The notes below the pieces were generated by a model, which was not told where the DNA came from, made no database searches, and was given only the letters and a program-made list of their open reading frames with translations. A program made the position numbers and the translations under genes. 64,000 nucleotides of DNA from Rhineura floridana (taxonomy: Eukaryota; Chordata; Lepidosauria; Squamata; Rhineuridae): contig NC_084492.1 of the NCBI RefSeq assembly GCF_030035675.1, positions 28,173,761 through 28,237,760 of the forward strand, written 5' to 3'. Shown here in pieces: positions 1 through 11,581 of the stretch. Each line of letters begins with the position of its first letter. Within the stretch, counting starts at the first letter, position 1.

Positions 1-1370
1 CTCCAGGAACAAAGAAAATCCTCTCATCCTTCTCCAACAAAATAAAAAACTTTGACTGGTCAAGGATAGCTAATTTTTCATCATAGAGACTAGCTATTGA
101 TAGCAGCACTCTTTTTTATCTCCAAGTTCAGACACAAAACGGTTGTGAAATTGACAGTAGAGTCTCAATTTGGAGAGTCTCTCTGTTTTTCATTGCAGAA
201 ACAGTTGGGAATGTTGTTTTTTTAAAAAAAACCCTCAGGAGAAATTCCATATCATATTTCCAGCCCAAAGCAAGAATCTGCATTCTCAGATTTCAGCCAA
301 TCTCACTGGCACTCCCATACCTCTGATATTAATAGAATATTGCTGTAATTGTAGCTCCTAGATGTGTGCAGAGATGCATATTTTTCTCCCAGCTGTCTCA
401 CTGCAAGATGGGTTTTGTAGTCTTATGCTCTGCAAGAAGATGTTTTCATGCATGATATTATATAAAAAATTTAGAATACACTCCATAAGCACGCAGCAGA
501 CCCACCCATTTCAGGGTGGGGAACCTTCTGCAGATCAAAAATCACATTCCCTTCTGGCCAGTCTTCTGAGGATCTGATGCCAGTGGTGAGTGGGGTCAGA
601 GGCAAAAGTAGACAGAGCAATGAGTGTGAATGTTACCTTTCTACAGTAGGCATTTCACACTGACACACCTCTTTCTATTCTCCATTCAGACGAGCAAGAA
701 GCATGATCAGGGATCAAGGACACTTTCCAGCTAGGCAGAAACACTCAAGGAGGGTGAAAACAGGCCCATTAAGGGGGTGTATCCTGAGGAGAGAGGATGT
801 GGCTTAGAGGGAATGTAGCCTGGGGACAGTCTCGAGAGCTTCATTTGGCCACTGGGCCTAAGGTTCCCCACCCCTGATCTAAATAAATATAGACTTTGGT
901 TAATGTGCAAAAATCTCAGGATGCAACCCTGTATGAAAGGACCCCCATATTTTGCTTCAAATACTATTTTATAAAGAAAGCTTCTCCTTCTATCATCTGC
1001 ACAATGGAATGTCTCTTCTAAGATGGCATCTACAGCAATACACACATGCACCATCTAAACGTAGTGGTTTTATTCAGAACTATTTTATTTGTATGCCCAT
1101 TTTTGTGGATTTACAACACTATAGTCAGGTATAAATCCCATTGTATTCAGTGGAGCCCACTCCCTAGCAAAGGTGTTTACTGTTACAGCTTTCATCCAGT
1201 TCAGAATCATACAATTATATCAGCTTGGGTTTCTTTAATTTAGTGGCAGCTCTACCCTATGTTATTCAATATAATTTGCCTCCAAGTGTATCATATGAAG
1301 GAATACAGATGTGTGACCAATGTTGCTATAGAATCATTATTATTATAAGTGGTTTTGGGTTCTTAGTACA
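1..1370. other. AT-rich intergenic DNA, no gene seen
   Basis: No open frame here resembles a known protein and no splice-like coding pattern was seen. A short stretch near 845-880 resembles the end of the abundant hAT-like MITE family (a 'ggttccccacccctg' terminus). The rest looks unique or too decayed to classify. Confidence 0.5.
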
Positions 1371-1890
1371 TTATTATTATTATTATTATTTCTGTCCCAC
1401 CTTTCATCCCAGAAGGAGCCAGGGTTGCAAACCAGGGACACTAAAAGCATCTTAAAACATCTTAATAACAAAACATCTTAAAAACATATTAAAAATGAAA
1501 TATCTTGCAATCATATTTTTTTTAAAAAAACTTAAAAACATCTTAAAAAGCAATTCCAGCACAGATGTAGACTGGGATAATGTCTCTACTTAAAAAGCTT
1601 ATTGAAAGAGAAATGTCTTCAGCAAGTGCTGAAAAGATAACAAAGATGGTGCCTGTCTAATATTTAAGGGGAGGGAATTCCAAGGTGTTGGTGTCTCAGC
1701 ACTACAGATCCATTTCCAATGGTGTGTGGAATGGACCTCCTGATAATATGGTATCTGCAGGAGGCCCTCACCTACGAAGGGCAGTGATAACTGGGTATAT
1801 AAGGGGTAAGATGATCTTTCACGTATCTGCCTGCTAGGGACTTGGACAATAGCAATAAGGAAATGACCATTTCCCCATGTAAATTATAAG
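1370..1890 (-). mobile_element. L2-like LINE 3' end, 5'-truncated
   Basis: Read on the minus strand this matches the 3' ends at 3541-4117 and 14097-14600: the terminal part of an RT reading frame, then an A-rich 3' UTR ending in a short ATT/AAT tract. The shared landmarks are 'ctgcaggaggccctcacct', 'taatatttaaggggaggga' and the 'cattccagcaca' region. It is a non-coding fossil fragment. The L2-clade assignment rests on the RT C-terminus seen in the sister copy at 3890-4117. Confidence 0.6.
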
Positions 1891-1910
1891 GGGTGAGACA
1901 ATCTAAATAG

Positions 1911-1911
<1 letters not shown>

Positions 1912-1959
<48 letters not shown>

Positions 1960-1993
1960 ACGCGTGCGTGCGTGCGTGAGAGAGAGAGAGAGT
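1912..1993. repeat. Compound microsatellite (GT)n-(GCGT)n-(GA)n
   Basis: About 23 GT units pass into a GCGT stretch and then a GA run. The GC-containing central part makes this a potential Z-DNA-forming alternating purine-pyrimidine tract. Confidence 0.9.
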
Positions 1994-3540
1994 AGGGATT
2001 CTAATCCATGTTAGTGATTAGAAAAGCAGAACTGAGAATGGTCTTTAATCAGCATTAATTAATAGACAGTATTATCATTTTCGTGTATGTGGTGGTTCCA
2101 AAATGTCACACAGCCCCTGGGTTGGCTCCAGACTATGGGGGCAATCCAAACCCAAGATCTGCGAGGATGAGCAGAGTTTGGAATTGATGGATCTCTGGCT
2201 GAGCTGGCTGAAGTCCCTTATTCTGGCTCAGCCAGAGTGCACTGGTGTAAATCCTTCATCCCTGCTCTGCCAGGGCTCAACTGGCTCAACCAAAGCTGGC
2301 TGAGCTAAGGGTGGGATAAGTCCTGGAAACGGGGCATTTCTCTTTAAATTTTATGGTATAGGGCCTCTGAATCTTAACATGCCTTGGGGCTTCAGCATGT
2401 CTTAACCCAGCCCTGATGATGGGAGTTGTAATTCAGCAACATCTGGAGGGCCAAAGGTTCCCCACACCTGCTTTACACCATGCATTGGGATCTAAAGGAG
2501 TTTAAACAACCTGTTACAGTTTGGGCTATAGTTACTGTGGATTCAGTCTCCTCTCTCCCCATTTATTCTTTAATTTATGGATTTCTCTTACATGCACGGG
2601 CAATACTTTGACATTAGTAAATAAAAGACAATGCACAGGGCTACATCCGCACAGGGCCAGGCTGGCCCCATAATGAAGCAGGATGGAATCACTAAAATAA
2701 ACTGGGAAGTTTAAAAGGTCTGAAACAAAGCTGTCTGTGTGACTCTAGCTAGCATGATACATACATGGACCTTTGTGTGCTGGCATTCATTAGACAGAAC
2801 AGCAGGGAGAGTGTGACAGAAACAGTGTAATATGCTGTCACTATTCGGGAAGGAATGTCAAGGGCATCAGGAAATCCTGGAGACACATCTACTCATCTTT
2901 AAATTAAAAGGATGCATGTGAAGTCCACCTAAGAAAGGAAGCTTATTTTTTCCTTTCTAAGGGATATAGGTTGACGTTAATTACACTAATGAGATCAGCT
3001 CCCAGGTATACTAAGGTTTGGAGCAATGCCTTCCACACAAGAGAGCTTCATCTCAACAATCATAGACTAGAGCTGGGAGCCTGCACTGTGTGCCAATGGA
3101 CCAGAGTGCAAAATGGCTTCTCAAGGGAAGCCCACAGAGCTCAGGCTTGCAACTTGCCTACTGTCTGACCTTGGCAAGGCTCCAGGCAGCCTGGTTCTGC
3201 GATTGAGGGGAAGCTGGTTGTCAGTCCACATTGATTGTCCATCCCAAAAAGGCCCAGCTCAAGTTCCAAGACACCACACAAGGCCCAAAAGCAAGTGACT
3301 AGTCAAAACCAGGCAAGTGTTATACCCCACAAGTTGCTCTTGAGAGAAGACCAGAACTAGAATCAGACAAAACCTTCTCAGAGAGAGACTGGCGAACCTC
3401 CTGGTATTACAACTGAGGAAGGATAGAAATTTGGGAGATCCAATATACGCTGAACCCACTTCCCAACTTTTGCTCCTCCAAAATAATCCCCAGGAGTTAG
3501 GAAGGGAAAGTCTTGCCAGTTTCAGTTCTCTGCATTTCTC
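1994..3540. other. Intergenic DNA with one MITE half
   Basis: Positions 2409-2471 are half of the abundant hAT-like palindromic MITE ('gatgggagttgtaattcag' leading to 'ggttccccacacctg'). The rest shows no gene and no repeat I can name. A region around 2190-2310 is rich in 'ctggctgag/ctcagcc' and may be a decayed palindromic repeat. Confidence 0.45.
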
Positions 3541-4117
3541 ATTTTTATTTTATTTATTTATTTATTTATTTATTTATATCCCTCCCTTCCTCCCAGTAGG
3601 AGCCCAGGGCGGCAGACAAAAGTACTTAGAAACACTTTTAAACATCATAAAAACAGACTTTAAAATATATGAAAACAAAACATCTTTAAAAACATTTTTT
3701 TAAAAAAAGGTTTAAAGACATCTTTTTTTAAAAAAAGGTTTAAAAACATATTAAAAAGCAATTCCATCACAGTTGCAGACTGGGATAAGGTCTTAAAAGG
3801 CTTGTTGAAAAAGGAAGGTCTTCAGTAAGCACCAAAAAGATAACAGAGATGGCGCCTGTCTAATATTTAAGGGGAGGAATTCCAAAGCACTACACTAAAG
3901 GTGCGTTTCCTATGGAACAAACCACCTGATAAGATGGTACCTGCAGGCGGCCCTCACCTGCAGAGCGCAGTGATTGACTGGGTATATAAGGGATAAGACA
4001 GTCTTTCAAGTCTCCTGGTCTCAAGCTGTATAGGGCTTTGTACACCAAAACTAGAACCTTGAACGTAACCTGGTAGCTAATAGGTAGCCAGTGCAATTTT
4101 TCCAATATTACATACAT
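3541..4117 (-). mobile_element. L2-like LINE 3' end with RT C-terminus
   Basis: On the minus strand 4117-3890 reads as the C-terminal segment of an L2/CR1-type reverse transcriptase polyprotein. It starts LHWLPISYQVTFKVLVLVYK and continues with an SLRSAGEGRLQVPSYQ-like block, both typical of this LINE group. A 3' UTR follows, with A-rich stretches and an (ATTT)n tract at 3545-3578. The copy is 5'-truncated and abuts another repeat at about 4118. Sister copies in the window share the same structure. Confidence 0.7.
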
Positions 4118-4651
4118 TCAGTTCTCCACTTTTCCGCAGCAATTTGTGATTTTATATATATATAAACCCTCATGAAAATTCTCCAAGATTTTATTGTGAA
4201 TTTCTCCTAATAAACACATTTTTGCAGGCAATTTTGACAAATGTGCACAATTTTTGCAAGCAATTTCTCACCATAAAATGCATGTTTGCATGTTATTTTC
4301 ACTCCTATATTCATTGTTATGCACACTTTCCTCTAACGCAGCCTTTTCCAACCGGTGTGCCTCCAGATGTTGGGCCACAACTCCCATCAGCCTCAGCCAT
4401 TGGCAATGCTGGCTGAGGCTGATGGGAGTTGTGGTCCAACAACATCTGGAGGCACACCAGTTGGGAAAGGCTGCTCTAACGTATCCATTTTTGTAAGCAT
4501 TCTTTGGTTGGCAAACTGCACTGCAAAATTTAGATAAGTGCAAATTTCAAATAATGGCTGTGTTTTGGTTCTCATATTGTTTCGGAGAGTGCGAATTTGA
4601 TAGATTTCACTTGAAATGTGAACTGAATCTGATTTATCCCCCATCCCTATA
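4118..4651 (-). mobile_element. AT-rich MITE, TAGGGATGG-terminus family, interrupted
   Basis: Same family as 41676-42080, here in reverse orientation. The 'ccatcccta' end lies at about 4643-4651 and the distal end is lost against the L2 fragment. The body carries the family hallmark of repeated 'aaaatgcat' and 'gcaagcaattt' motifs. It is split by the younger 135-bp element at 4339-4473. Confidence 0.6.
4339..4473. mobile_element. Palindromic hAT MITE with perfect 8-bp TSD
   Basis: A 135-bp near-perfect palindrome starts CAGCCTTTTCC and ends GGGAAAGGCTG. It is flanked by identical 8-bp direct repeats CTCTAACG at 4331-4338 and 4474-4481. CAG...CTG ends with an 8-bp duplication are diagnostic of hAT-superfamily transposition. 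The inner arms meet around 'gccattggcaatgctggc'. There is no coding capacity. It inserted into an older AT-rich MITE, so its relative age is known: younger than the host element at 4118-4651. Confidence 0.9.
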
Positions 4652-4847
4652 AGGAGCAGATATGGTGGTGGTTGACAATATGTCCAGACATGAAGGAACA
4701 CTGCCCGTGTGGCAGCATCCTAAGCACAACTGGGGAGGAGGAAGACAAAATCAACTCGTTGGGATCCTGCTGATGCTCGTGGAAGGGAAGACAGCTATAA
4801 TACGCCTTAGCTGGTGACTTCCAGTTGCTGATGCAACAGTTGTCTAG

Positions 4848-4943
4848 GGCCCCATCTGCACTACACATTTGCAGCAGTATCAAACAACTTTAAATGGCCA
4901 TGGCTTCCCCCAAAGGATCCTGGGAATGGTGGTTTGCTGAGAC
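4848..4943. mobile_element. Partial Harbinger-like MITE
   Basis: The segment begins 'gggccccatctgcactac' and contains 'aggatcctgggaatggt', a motif shared with the palindromic element at 13738-13905. Only one end can be seen. It lies directly against the next Harbinger-like element. Confidence 0.4.
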
Positions 4944-4946
4944 TAA

Positions 4947-5679
4947 GGGCTCATCTACATGGGAACATATCTTCAAAGCAAATACACTGCTTTTACCTTC
5001 TCTGTTGATTTGCACTGTCTGCAGTTCCTGCTCAATGTTAGCTGCCAGTTGCTTTTTCCCATTCACACAAGTTGGCATTCCTCTGGGAAAGATTAATCTC
5101 ACTGTTTCCATGTGGTCCTGCCCTATAATTATACATTTCCACTCCCTCTGGTTGCTAGGTGACTGAGCATGCTCAGTCTGTTCAACCAGCTGCAGTAGGT
5201 TCCTTACCCTAACCCTAACCCTGTGGGCTGACAAGCAACTTCCGGCTGCTCTCCTCCATTCTGCTTTCCCTGCCTATGGTAGGGTACAGCTGAAATACAA
5301 AACTTTGTTTGAGCAGTGTTACACTTTTGTTCACAAGTTAGGGGGAAAAGAAAATAAAGGCACCGTTTGCAGCAACATAAAAAAAGCCAGCAGAAACAAA
5401 ATGAAAGAAGGGAGGAGGAAATAGTGAGCATGGAGAGGGGAACGATTGTCACACTCACCTAAAAACATCAGAGCAAATCATCTGAAACCAATAGAGAAAT
5501 GGAGTGGAGACTTTTTTCTCTCCACTTTTCATATTATCAGTGAATTAGGTTAGTATGGATTTACAGGGGAGAAACTGCATGATAGCTTCAGTTTGCCAGT
5601 AATGTCATGTGAATCATGCAAATTTAAAGGAGATGTGAGTAGCACCAAACACACAGTAAATGACTGTGTAGATGAGCTC
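4947..5679. mobile_element. Harbinger-like non-autonomous transposon, 733 bp
   Basis: The left end is GGGCTCATCTACATGG. The reverse complement of the right end is GAGCTCATCTACACAG, a 14 of 16 match. Both sides are flanked by TAA (4944-4946 and 5680-5682), the 3-bp TWA duplication typical of PIF/Harbinger. No transposase frame is present, so it is non-autonomous. It holds an interstitial telomeric tract (5203-5222) and a short 'gactgagcatgctcagtc' palindrome at 5161-5178. The family assignment rests on terminus and duplication length only. Confidence 0.7.
5203..5222. repeat. Short interstitial telomeric repeat, about 3 units
   Basis: The sequence 'ttaccctaaccctaaccct' holds three CCCTAA-type units inside the Harbinger-like element. 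It is too short to mark a chromosome fusion. Confidence 0.85.
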
Positions 5680-6666
5680 TAAGAAGCAAACTCTGAGGGT
5701 GGGGTTTTACCGGAGTGTGGCAGACAGAGATTGGCCCTTGGGGGTCAGCTGACAGAATGTCCACTCAGCTTGGGGCTGAAGCCTAGATGGTGCCCTTGGA
5801 ACACAGAGCTCTGTCTGCCAGCCTTGCAGTAGAGACAGGGTGCAGAAGAGAAGGGACCCTGGAATCTCCTGCAAGCAAAGAATATGTTTTTCCACTGAGC
5901 TATGGCTCCTCTTAAATAAACATCTTATGCAGATCTTACCAAAATTTCACTGGAGTGATGACCCTGTGCAGTGGCATAGCATGGTTAAATCTATCTTTAG
6001 TTCCCCATTTTGGATGTATAACTGCTTCTAAGAACCATTCATGGAAGTCACATCATAGTCCTGATGGAGCATAGTTCAATCTGCTCTTACCTCCAGAAGT
6101 TTCTACCAACACCCATTTCCTTGTGTTTAGCAGTTCTTGCATCCCCCTCTGCCCTGAGTCATGCAAGTATTACGCAAGTATTGTTGCTGTCCATAAATCC
6201 ATACCTTCTATTTTTGATGTGGCCTGCTGTTAGTTGTGGCCGTTCAGTTCCCAGCTCCAGGAAACTCGTTTCTTTGCCAATCTAAACAACAGACAATGAG
6301 CTATCTTTCACATTTTGCTGTACAACAAAAGTGGTGGAGTATGGGTAATTGGTGCCTCAAGAACCCTTGGATTAGCTACAACACTCGTAAGAAATCCTTC
6401 AGATGTCTACAAGCACACTAGTTTTGAGAGTGGGGGAGGCAGTTTCATCACTCAGTAAACAAACATCTTCTCTTCGAGGAACACACTAGAGAAAATGGTT
6501 CTGCAGGTTTTCAGCATGGCGGAGCTTAAATGAAGACCCACTGTGTGGAAGGGACCTATTGGCTGGCACCTATGGCATCAAATATTCACCTTCTCAACTT
6601 CAATCCTGGGACAGTTTTGCAGCTTTAAATTCTTGTGGCTTTTCTTTTTATTTAAAAATTAAATCA
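5680..6666. other. Intergenic DNA, no gene seen
   Basis: No recognisable coding, RNA or repeat structure was found apart from short simple runs. Confidence 0.5.
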
Positions 6667-6795
6667 ACACACACACATCGATAGATGATAGACAGACAGA
6701 CAGATAGATGGATGTGTGGATGTATGCCTCTTTAAATATTATTATTATTATTATTATTATTGATGATGACGATGACGATGACGATGATGATGGAG
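6667..6795. repeat. Compound microsatellite (CA)n, (GATA/GACA)n, (ATT)n, (GAT)n
   Basis: Successive runs of CA, GATA/GACA-like, ATT and GATGAC/GAT units. Confidence 0.9.
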
Positions 6796-6807
6796 ATCGT
6801 AGCCCAT

Positions 6808-6968
6808 GGTTGGAAAACCTGTGGTGCTCCAAATGTTTGTTAGATTCCAATTCCCATAATGGTCATTGGCCATGGTGATTGGGGCTGATGGGAGTTGTAG
6901 TCCAACAACATCTAGAGAGCACCACATTGGCTCCTCAACATCTGGAAGGCCACAGGTCCCCAATCCCT
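6808..6968. mobile_element. hAT-like palindromic MITE, rearranged copy
   Basis: It contains the family core 'ggggctgatgggagttgtag' and ends 'cccaatccctgg'. Two right-hand ends appear in series ('caacatctagagagc' and 'caacatctggaaggcc'), so the copy is rearranged or two copies overlap. Confidence 0.65.
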
Positions 6969-7003
6969 GGCCTAGCTGATTTATAGGGACAGGGATAAAC
7001 TAG

Positions 7004-7195
7004 TAACACAGGAACACAGAAAGCTGCCTTATACTGACCATTGTCCATCTAGCTCAGTATTGTCCACCCTGACGGGCAGTGGCTCTCAGGTTTCAGGCAG
7101 CGTTCTCTCCCAGCCCTGCCTAGAGATGCTGGGGATTCAACCTGGGATCTCTACATGCAAAATGGATGCTCTACCACTGAGCTACAGCCCTTCCC
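7004..7195 (-). mobile_element. tRNA-derived SINE with CR1-like tail
   Basis: On the minus strand it starts with a tRNA-like head: A box 'tagctcagtggtagagca' and B box 'ggttgaatcc'. It ends with 'actgagctagatggacaatg' and 'ataaggcagctttctgtgttcc', which resembles the 3' end of the CR1 LINE at 8359. It is not a functional tRNA gene because the cloverleaf is not maintained. Confidence 0.75.
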
Positions 7196-7822
7196 CAGAT
7201 TGGTGGATGATTCAGCGTTTTAACAGAACAAATGGAAAGTCAACAGGTGTAGTATATTAATCTAAGTTATATAAATTCCACTGTGAGCAATCAGCTCTTC
7301 ATTGGGGCTATCTATTTCAATTTCTTAGATCAGGAATTTGCAAACTGTGGTCCATGGACCACCAGTGGTCCAAGAGCTTCATTCAGGTGGTCCATGGCAT
7401 GTCTGCATTCATAGTAATTTTAATTGTATTTTTATTGCTTCTTTTATTTCTTATATTGTATTACAGTTTGAACCCTATACAATTTATTTCTAGAAACAAA
7501 ATAAAAGAAGAAGAAATTACAATTAAAAATCATACAACATCAAGCACAGTGCATTACAATTGCCACAACAGGCAGGAAAATCTCTAAATGATCTCAGCAA
7601 TTTTCAAGTGGTCCCTGGGGAGGAAAAGTTTGGGAACTACTGTCTTCAAATACTAGCTCCAGAAGGAGTCATTAACTGCAATGAAAACATTGCAGCTCCT
7701 TCCATTGTGAGAAGCCATCACTCCTTTTGAATTTTATCATTATTGTTGTTGTTGTTGATGATGATGATGAAATAGATTTCACTAGTGAAGGGCTGATGGT
7801 TCAAAGCACACTATGATTTCTA
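7196..7822. other. Intergenic DNA, no gene seen
   Basis: AT-rich. The paired pieces 'gcaaactgtggtccatggacc' (7338-7358) and 'gtggtccctggggaggaaaagtttgggaact' (7609-7639) suggest an old MITE interrupted by an AT-rich insert. A (TTG)n/(GAT)n run lies at 7743-7769. Confidence 0.45.
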
Positions 7823-8065
7823 CAGTGGTGGCTGGTGCTCATTGAGACTGATGGGGTGGAATGCAGGGAGCCCAAAGAGTAGGTGGAGCCAGAACCAATG
7901 ACAGGCAGAGCCAACAAATTCTAGGTTTGTCCCTGTCCTCCTCCCTGCTGAGTTCTACAACAGCAACACTGCCACTAAGGAAGAGAAAGTTGGCAGGTAG
8001 TGGTTGTAAGAAAGAAGGCAGACAGGGAGCTTGGCAATGGCAGAGGCTGGTGGGGCAGTGCTTAA
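7823..8065 (-). mobile_element. hAT-like MITE, CAGTGGTGGCTGG family
   Basis: It begins CAGTGGTGGCTGGTGC, the terminus shared by copies at 15815-15940, 21189-21442, 35655-35928, 43063-43331 and 47512-47786. The internal block 'gtaggtggagccagaacc' is conserved in reverse orientation relative to those copies. The far end is lost near 'gggcagtgc', so no duplication can be scored here. Confidence 0.65.
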
Positions 8066-8105
8066 GAAAACGTCCGGAATGAAATTGACTAGCCCAAGAA
8101 AGCAA

Positions 8106-8268
8106 GGACTGCTTTAACCAGAAGAAGAGATCCCAAAGGAAATTCGCTATGTGACTCGTGGAGATGGCAAAATCAATGTCGTTTTTAACCAGGTGGGTGA
8201 TTTGGACTATTCTTTCATTTGCGGGCCGGAGATAAAAGAATTACCGGAAAGAGCGCCGATCCCTCCCT
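8106..8268 (+). other. Short coding-like segment, unrecognised
   Basis: One frame from about 8121 reads EEEIPKEIRYVTRGDGKINV and continues for roughly 30 more residues to a stop near 8267. The composition looks protein-like and the base use differs from the neighbouring MITE. I do not recognise the family. It may be a decayed fragment of a mobile element or a chance frame. Confidence 0.25.
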
Positions 8269-8570
8269 AGCCATCGCCCCCTACAAACGAGCACCTCCTC
8301 TTCTGACAGCAGAGAGCAGCCCCACAAACAGTGCCCAAGAAATTGATTTGTGCACGTGTAAGAACATAAGAACATAAGAAGAGCCTGCTGGATCAGGCCA
8401 GTGGCCCATCTAGTCCAGCATCCTGTTCTCACAGTGGCCAACCAGGTGCCTGGGGGAAGCCCGCAAGCAGGACCCGAGTGCAAGAACACTCTTCCCTCCT
8501 GAGGCTTCCGGCAACTGGTTTTCAGAAGCATGCTGCCTCTGACTAGGGTGGCAGAGCACAGCCATCACGG

Positions 8571-11462
8571 CTAGTAGCCATTGATAGCCCTGTCCTCCAT
8601 GAATTTGTCTAATCTTCTTTTAAAGCCATCCAAGCTGGTGGCCATTACTGCATCTTGTGGGAGCAAATTCCATAGTTTAACTATGTGCTGAGTAAAGAAG
8701 TACTTCCTTTTGTCTGTCCTGAATCTTCCAACATTCAGCTTCTTTGAATGTCCACGAGTTCCAGTATTTTGAGAGAGGGAGAAGAACTTTTCTCTATCCA
8801 CTTTCTCAATGCCATGCATAATTTTATACACTTCTATCATGTCTCCTCTGACCCGCCTTTTCTCTAAACTAAAAAGCCCCAAATGCTGCAACCTTTCCTC
8901 GTAAGGGAGTCGCTCCATCCCCTTGATCATTCTGGTTGCCCTCTTCTGAACCTTTTCCAACTCTATAATATCCTTTTTGAGATGAGGCGACCAGAACTGT
9001 ACACAGTATTCCAAATGCGGCCGCACCATAGATTTATACAACGGCATTATGATATCGGCTGTTTTATTTTCAATACCTTTCCTAATTATTGCTAGCATGG
9101 AATTTGCCTTTTTCACAGCTGCCGCACACTGGGTCGACATTTTCATCATGCTGTCCACTACAACCCCGAGGTCTCTCTCCTGGTCAGTCACCGCCAGTTC
9201 AGACCCCATGAGCATATATGTGAAATTCAGATTTTTTGCTCCAATATGCATAATTTTACACTTGTTTATATTGAATTGCATTTGCCATTTTTCCGCCCAT
9301 TCGCTCAGTTTGGAGAGGTCTTTCGGGAGCTCTTCGCAATCCCTTTTTGTTTTAACAACCCTGAACAATTTAGTGTCATCAGCAAACTTGGCCACTTCAC
9401 TGCTCACTCCTAATTCTAGGTCATTAATGAACAAGTTGAAAAGTACAGGTCCCAATACCGATCCTTGAGGGACTCCACTTTCTACAGCCCTCCATTGGGA
9501 GAACTGTCCGTTTATTCCTGCTCTCTGCTTTCTGCTTCTCAACCAATTCCTTATCCACAAGAGGACCTCTCCTCTTATTCCATGACTGCTAAGCTTCCTC
9601 AGAAGTCTTTGGTGAGGTACCTTGTCAAAAGCTTTTTGAAAGTCTAAGTACACTATGTCCACTGGATCACCTCTATCTATATGCTTGTTGACACTCTCAA
9701 AGAATTCTAATAGGTTACTGAGACAGGACTTTCCCTTGCAGAAGCCATGCTGGCTGTGCTTCAGCAAGGCTTGTTCTTCTATGTGCTTAGTTAATCTAGC
9801 TTTAATAATACTTTTTATCAGTTTTCCAGGGACAGAAGTTAAGCTAACTGGCCTGTAATTTCCGGGATCCCCTCTGGATCCCTTTTTGAATATTGGCGTT
9901 ACATTTGCCACTTTCCAGTCCTCAGGCACGGAGGAGGACCCGAGGGACAAGTTACATATTTTAGTTAGCAGATCAGCAATTTCACATCTGAGTTCTTTGA
10001 GAACTCTCGGGTGGATGCCATCCGGGCCCGGTGATTTGTCAGTTTTTATATTGTCCATTAAGCCTAGAACTTCCTCTCTCGTTACCACTATTTGTCTCAG
10101 TTCCTCAGAATCCCTTCCTGCAAATGTTAGTTGAGGTTCAGGGATCTGCCCTATATCTTCCACTGTGAAGACAGATGCAAAGAATTCATTTAGCTTCTCT
10201 GCAATCTCCCTATCATTCTTTAGTACACCTTTGACTCCCTTATCATCCAAGGGTCCAATCGCCTCCCTAGATGGTCTCCTGCTTTGAATGTATTTATAGA
10301 ATTTTTTGTTGTTGGTTTTTATGTTCTTAGCAATGTGCTCCTCAAATTCTTTTTTAGCATCCCTTATTGTCTTCTTGCATTTCTTTTGCCAGAGTTTGTG
10401 TTCCTTTTTATTTTCTTCATTCGGACAAGACTTCCATTTTCTGAAGGAAGACTTTTTGCCTCTAAGAGCTTCCTTGACTTTGCTTGTTAACCATGCTGGC
10501 ATCTTCTTGGCCCTGGCGGTACCTTTTCTGATCTGCGGTAAGCAGTACAGTTGAGCTTCTAATATAGTGTTTTTAAACAACTTCCAAGCATTTTCGAGTG
10601 ATGTGACCCTCTGGACTTTGTTTTTCAGCTTTCTTTTTACCAATCCCCTCATTTTTGTGAAGTTTCCTCTTTTGAAGTCAAATGTGACCGTGTTGGATTT
10701 TCTTGGCAATTGGCCAGTTACATGTATGTTTAATTTAATAGCACTGTGGTCACTGCTCCCAATCGGTTCAACAACACTTACATCTCACACCAGGTCCCGG
10801 TCCCCACTGAGGATTAAGTCCAGGGTTGCCATCCCTCTGGTCGGTTCCACGACCAACTGGTCTAGGGAATAGTCATTTAGAATATCTAGAAACTTTGCTT
10901 ATTTGTCATGACTGGAACACATATGCGGCCAGTCTATGTCCGGGTAGTTGAAGTCACCCATTACTACCACATTTCCTAGTTTGGATGCTTCCTCAATTTC
11001 ATATCTCATCTCAAGGTCTCCCTGAGCATTTTGATCAGGGGGATGATAGATCGTTCCCAGTATTAAGTCCCTCCTGGGGCATGGTATCACCACCCAAAAC
11101 GATTCTGTGGAGGAGTCCGCCTCTTTTGGGGTTTCGAGCTTGCTGGATTCAATGCCTTCTTTCACGTATAGAGCAACTCCGCCACCAATACGTCCTGCCC
11201 TGTCCTTCCGATATAGTTTATATCCAGGGATAACCGTATCCCACTGGTTTTCTCCATTCCACCAGGTCTCCGTTATGCTCACTATATCAATGCTCTCCTC
11301 TAAGACCAAGCACTCCAGTTCTCCCATCTTGGTTCGGAGGCTCCTAGCATTAGCGTACAGGCACTTGTAAGCAGTGTCTCTCTTCAAGTGTCTTTGGCAC
11401 TTGTGGTTTGGCCTGTGGTAATTTTGCTCTTCTGAATTTATATCCTGTGCCCCTGCTCTCAC
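8571..11462 (-). pseudogene. CR1 ORF2: endonuclease and reverse transcriptase, two stops
   Basis: One reading frame of about 963 codons, interrupted by TAA at 10901-10899 and TGA at 10787-10785. The parts on either side share the same frame, so the lesions are point changes. The N-terminal part is an APE-type endonuclease: ITETWW, GGGVALYVK, and GDFNYPDIDWP with the active-site Asp/Asn. The RT domain (10709 to about 9000) carries NVTPIFKKG, NYRPVSLTSV, YLDFQKAFDKVPH, SGVPQGSVLGPVLF and the catalytic FADDTK. The C-terminus carries the LEYCVQFWSPHLKKDI block and ends RAINGY. In life it nicks target DNA and copies its RNA from the 3' end. FADD and the flanking blocks are typical of CR1. The true N-terminus may lie upstream of 11462, overlapping the spacer after ORF1. 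Confidence 0.88.
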
Positions 11463-11581
11463 AATGCCTACTTCTAGGCCTACCCCTTTTAAAATTTCAT
11501 CATTTCTTTGGTTTTTATCCCAGGGGGGAGGTTTATTCCGAACCGGACCTTTCTCAGCTCCTGTCGGGTTTCCCCCCTCAG

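Noticed and set aside
5203-5222. Telomeric repeat as a chromosome end or fusion scar
   Set aside because: Only about three units, contained inside a Harbinger-like element.
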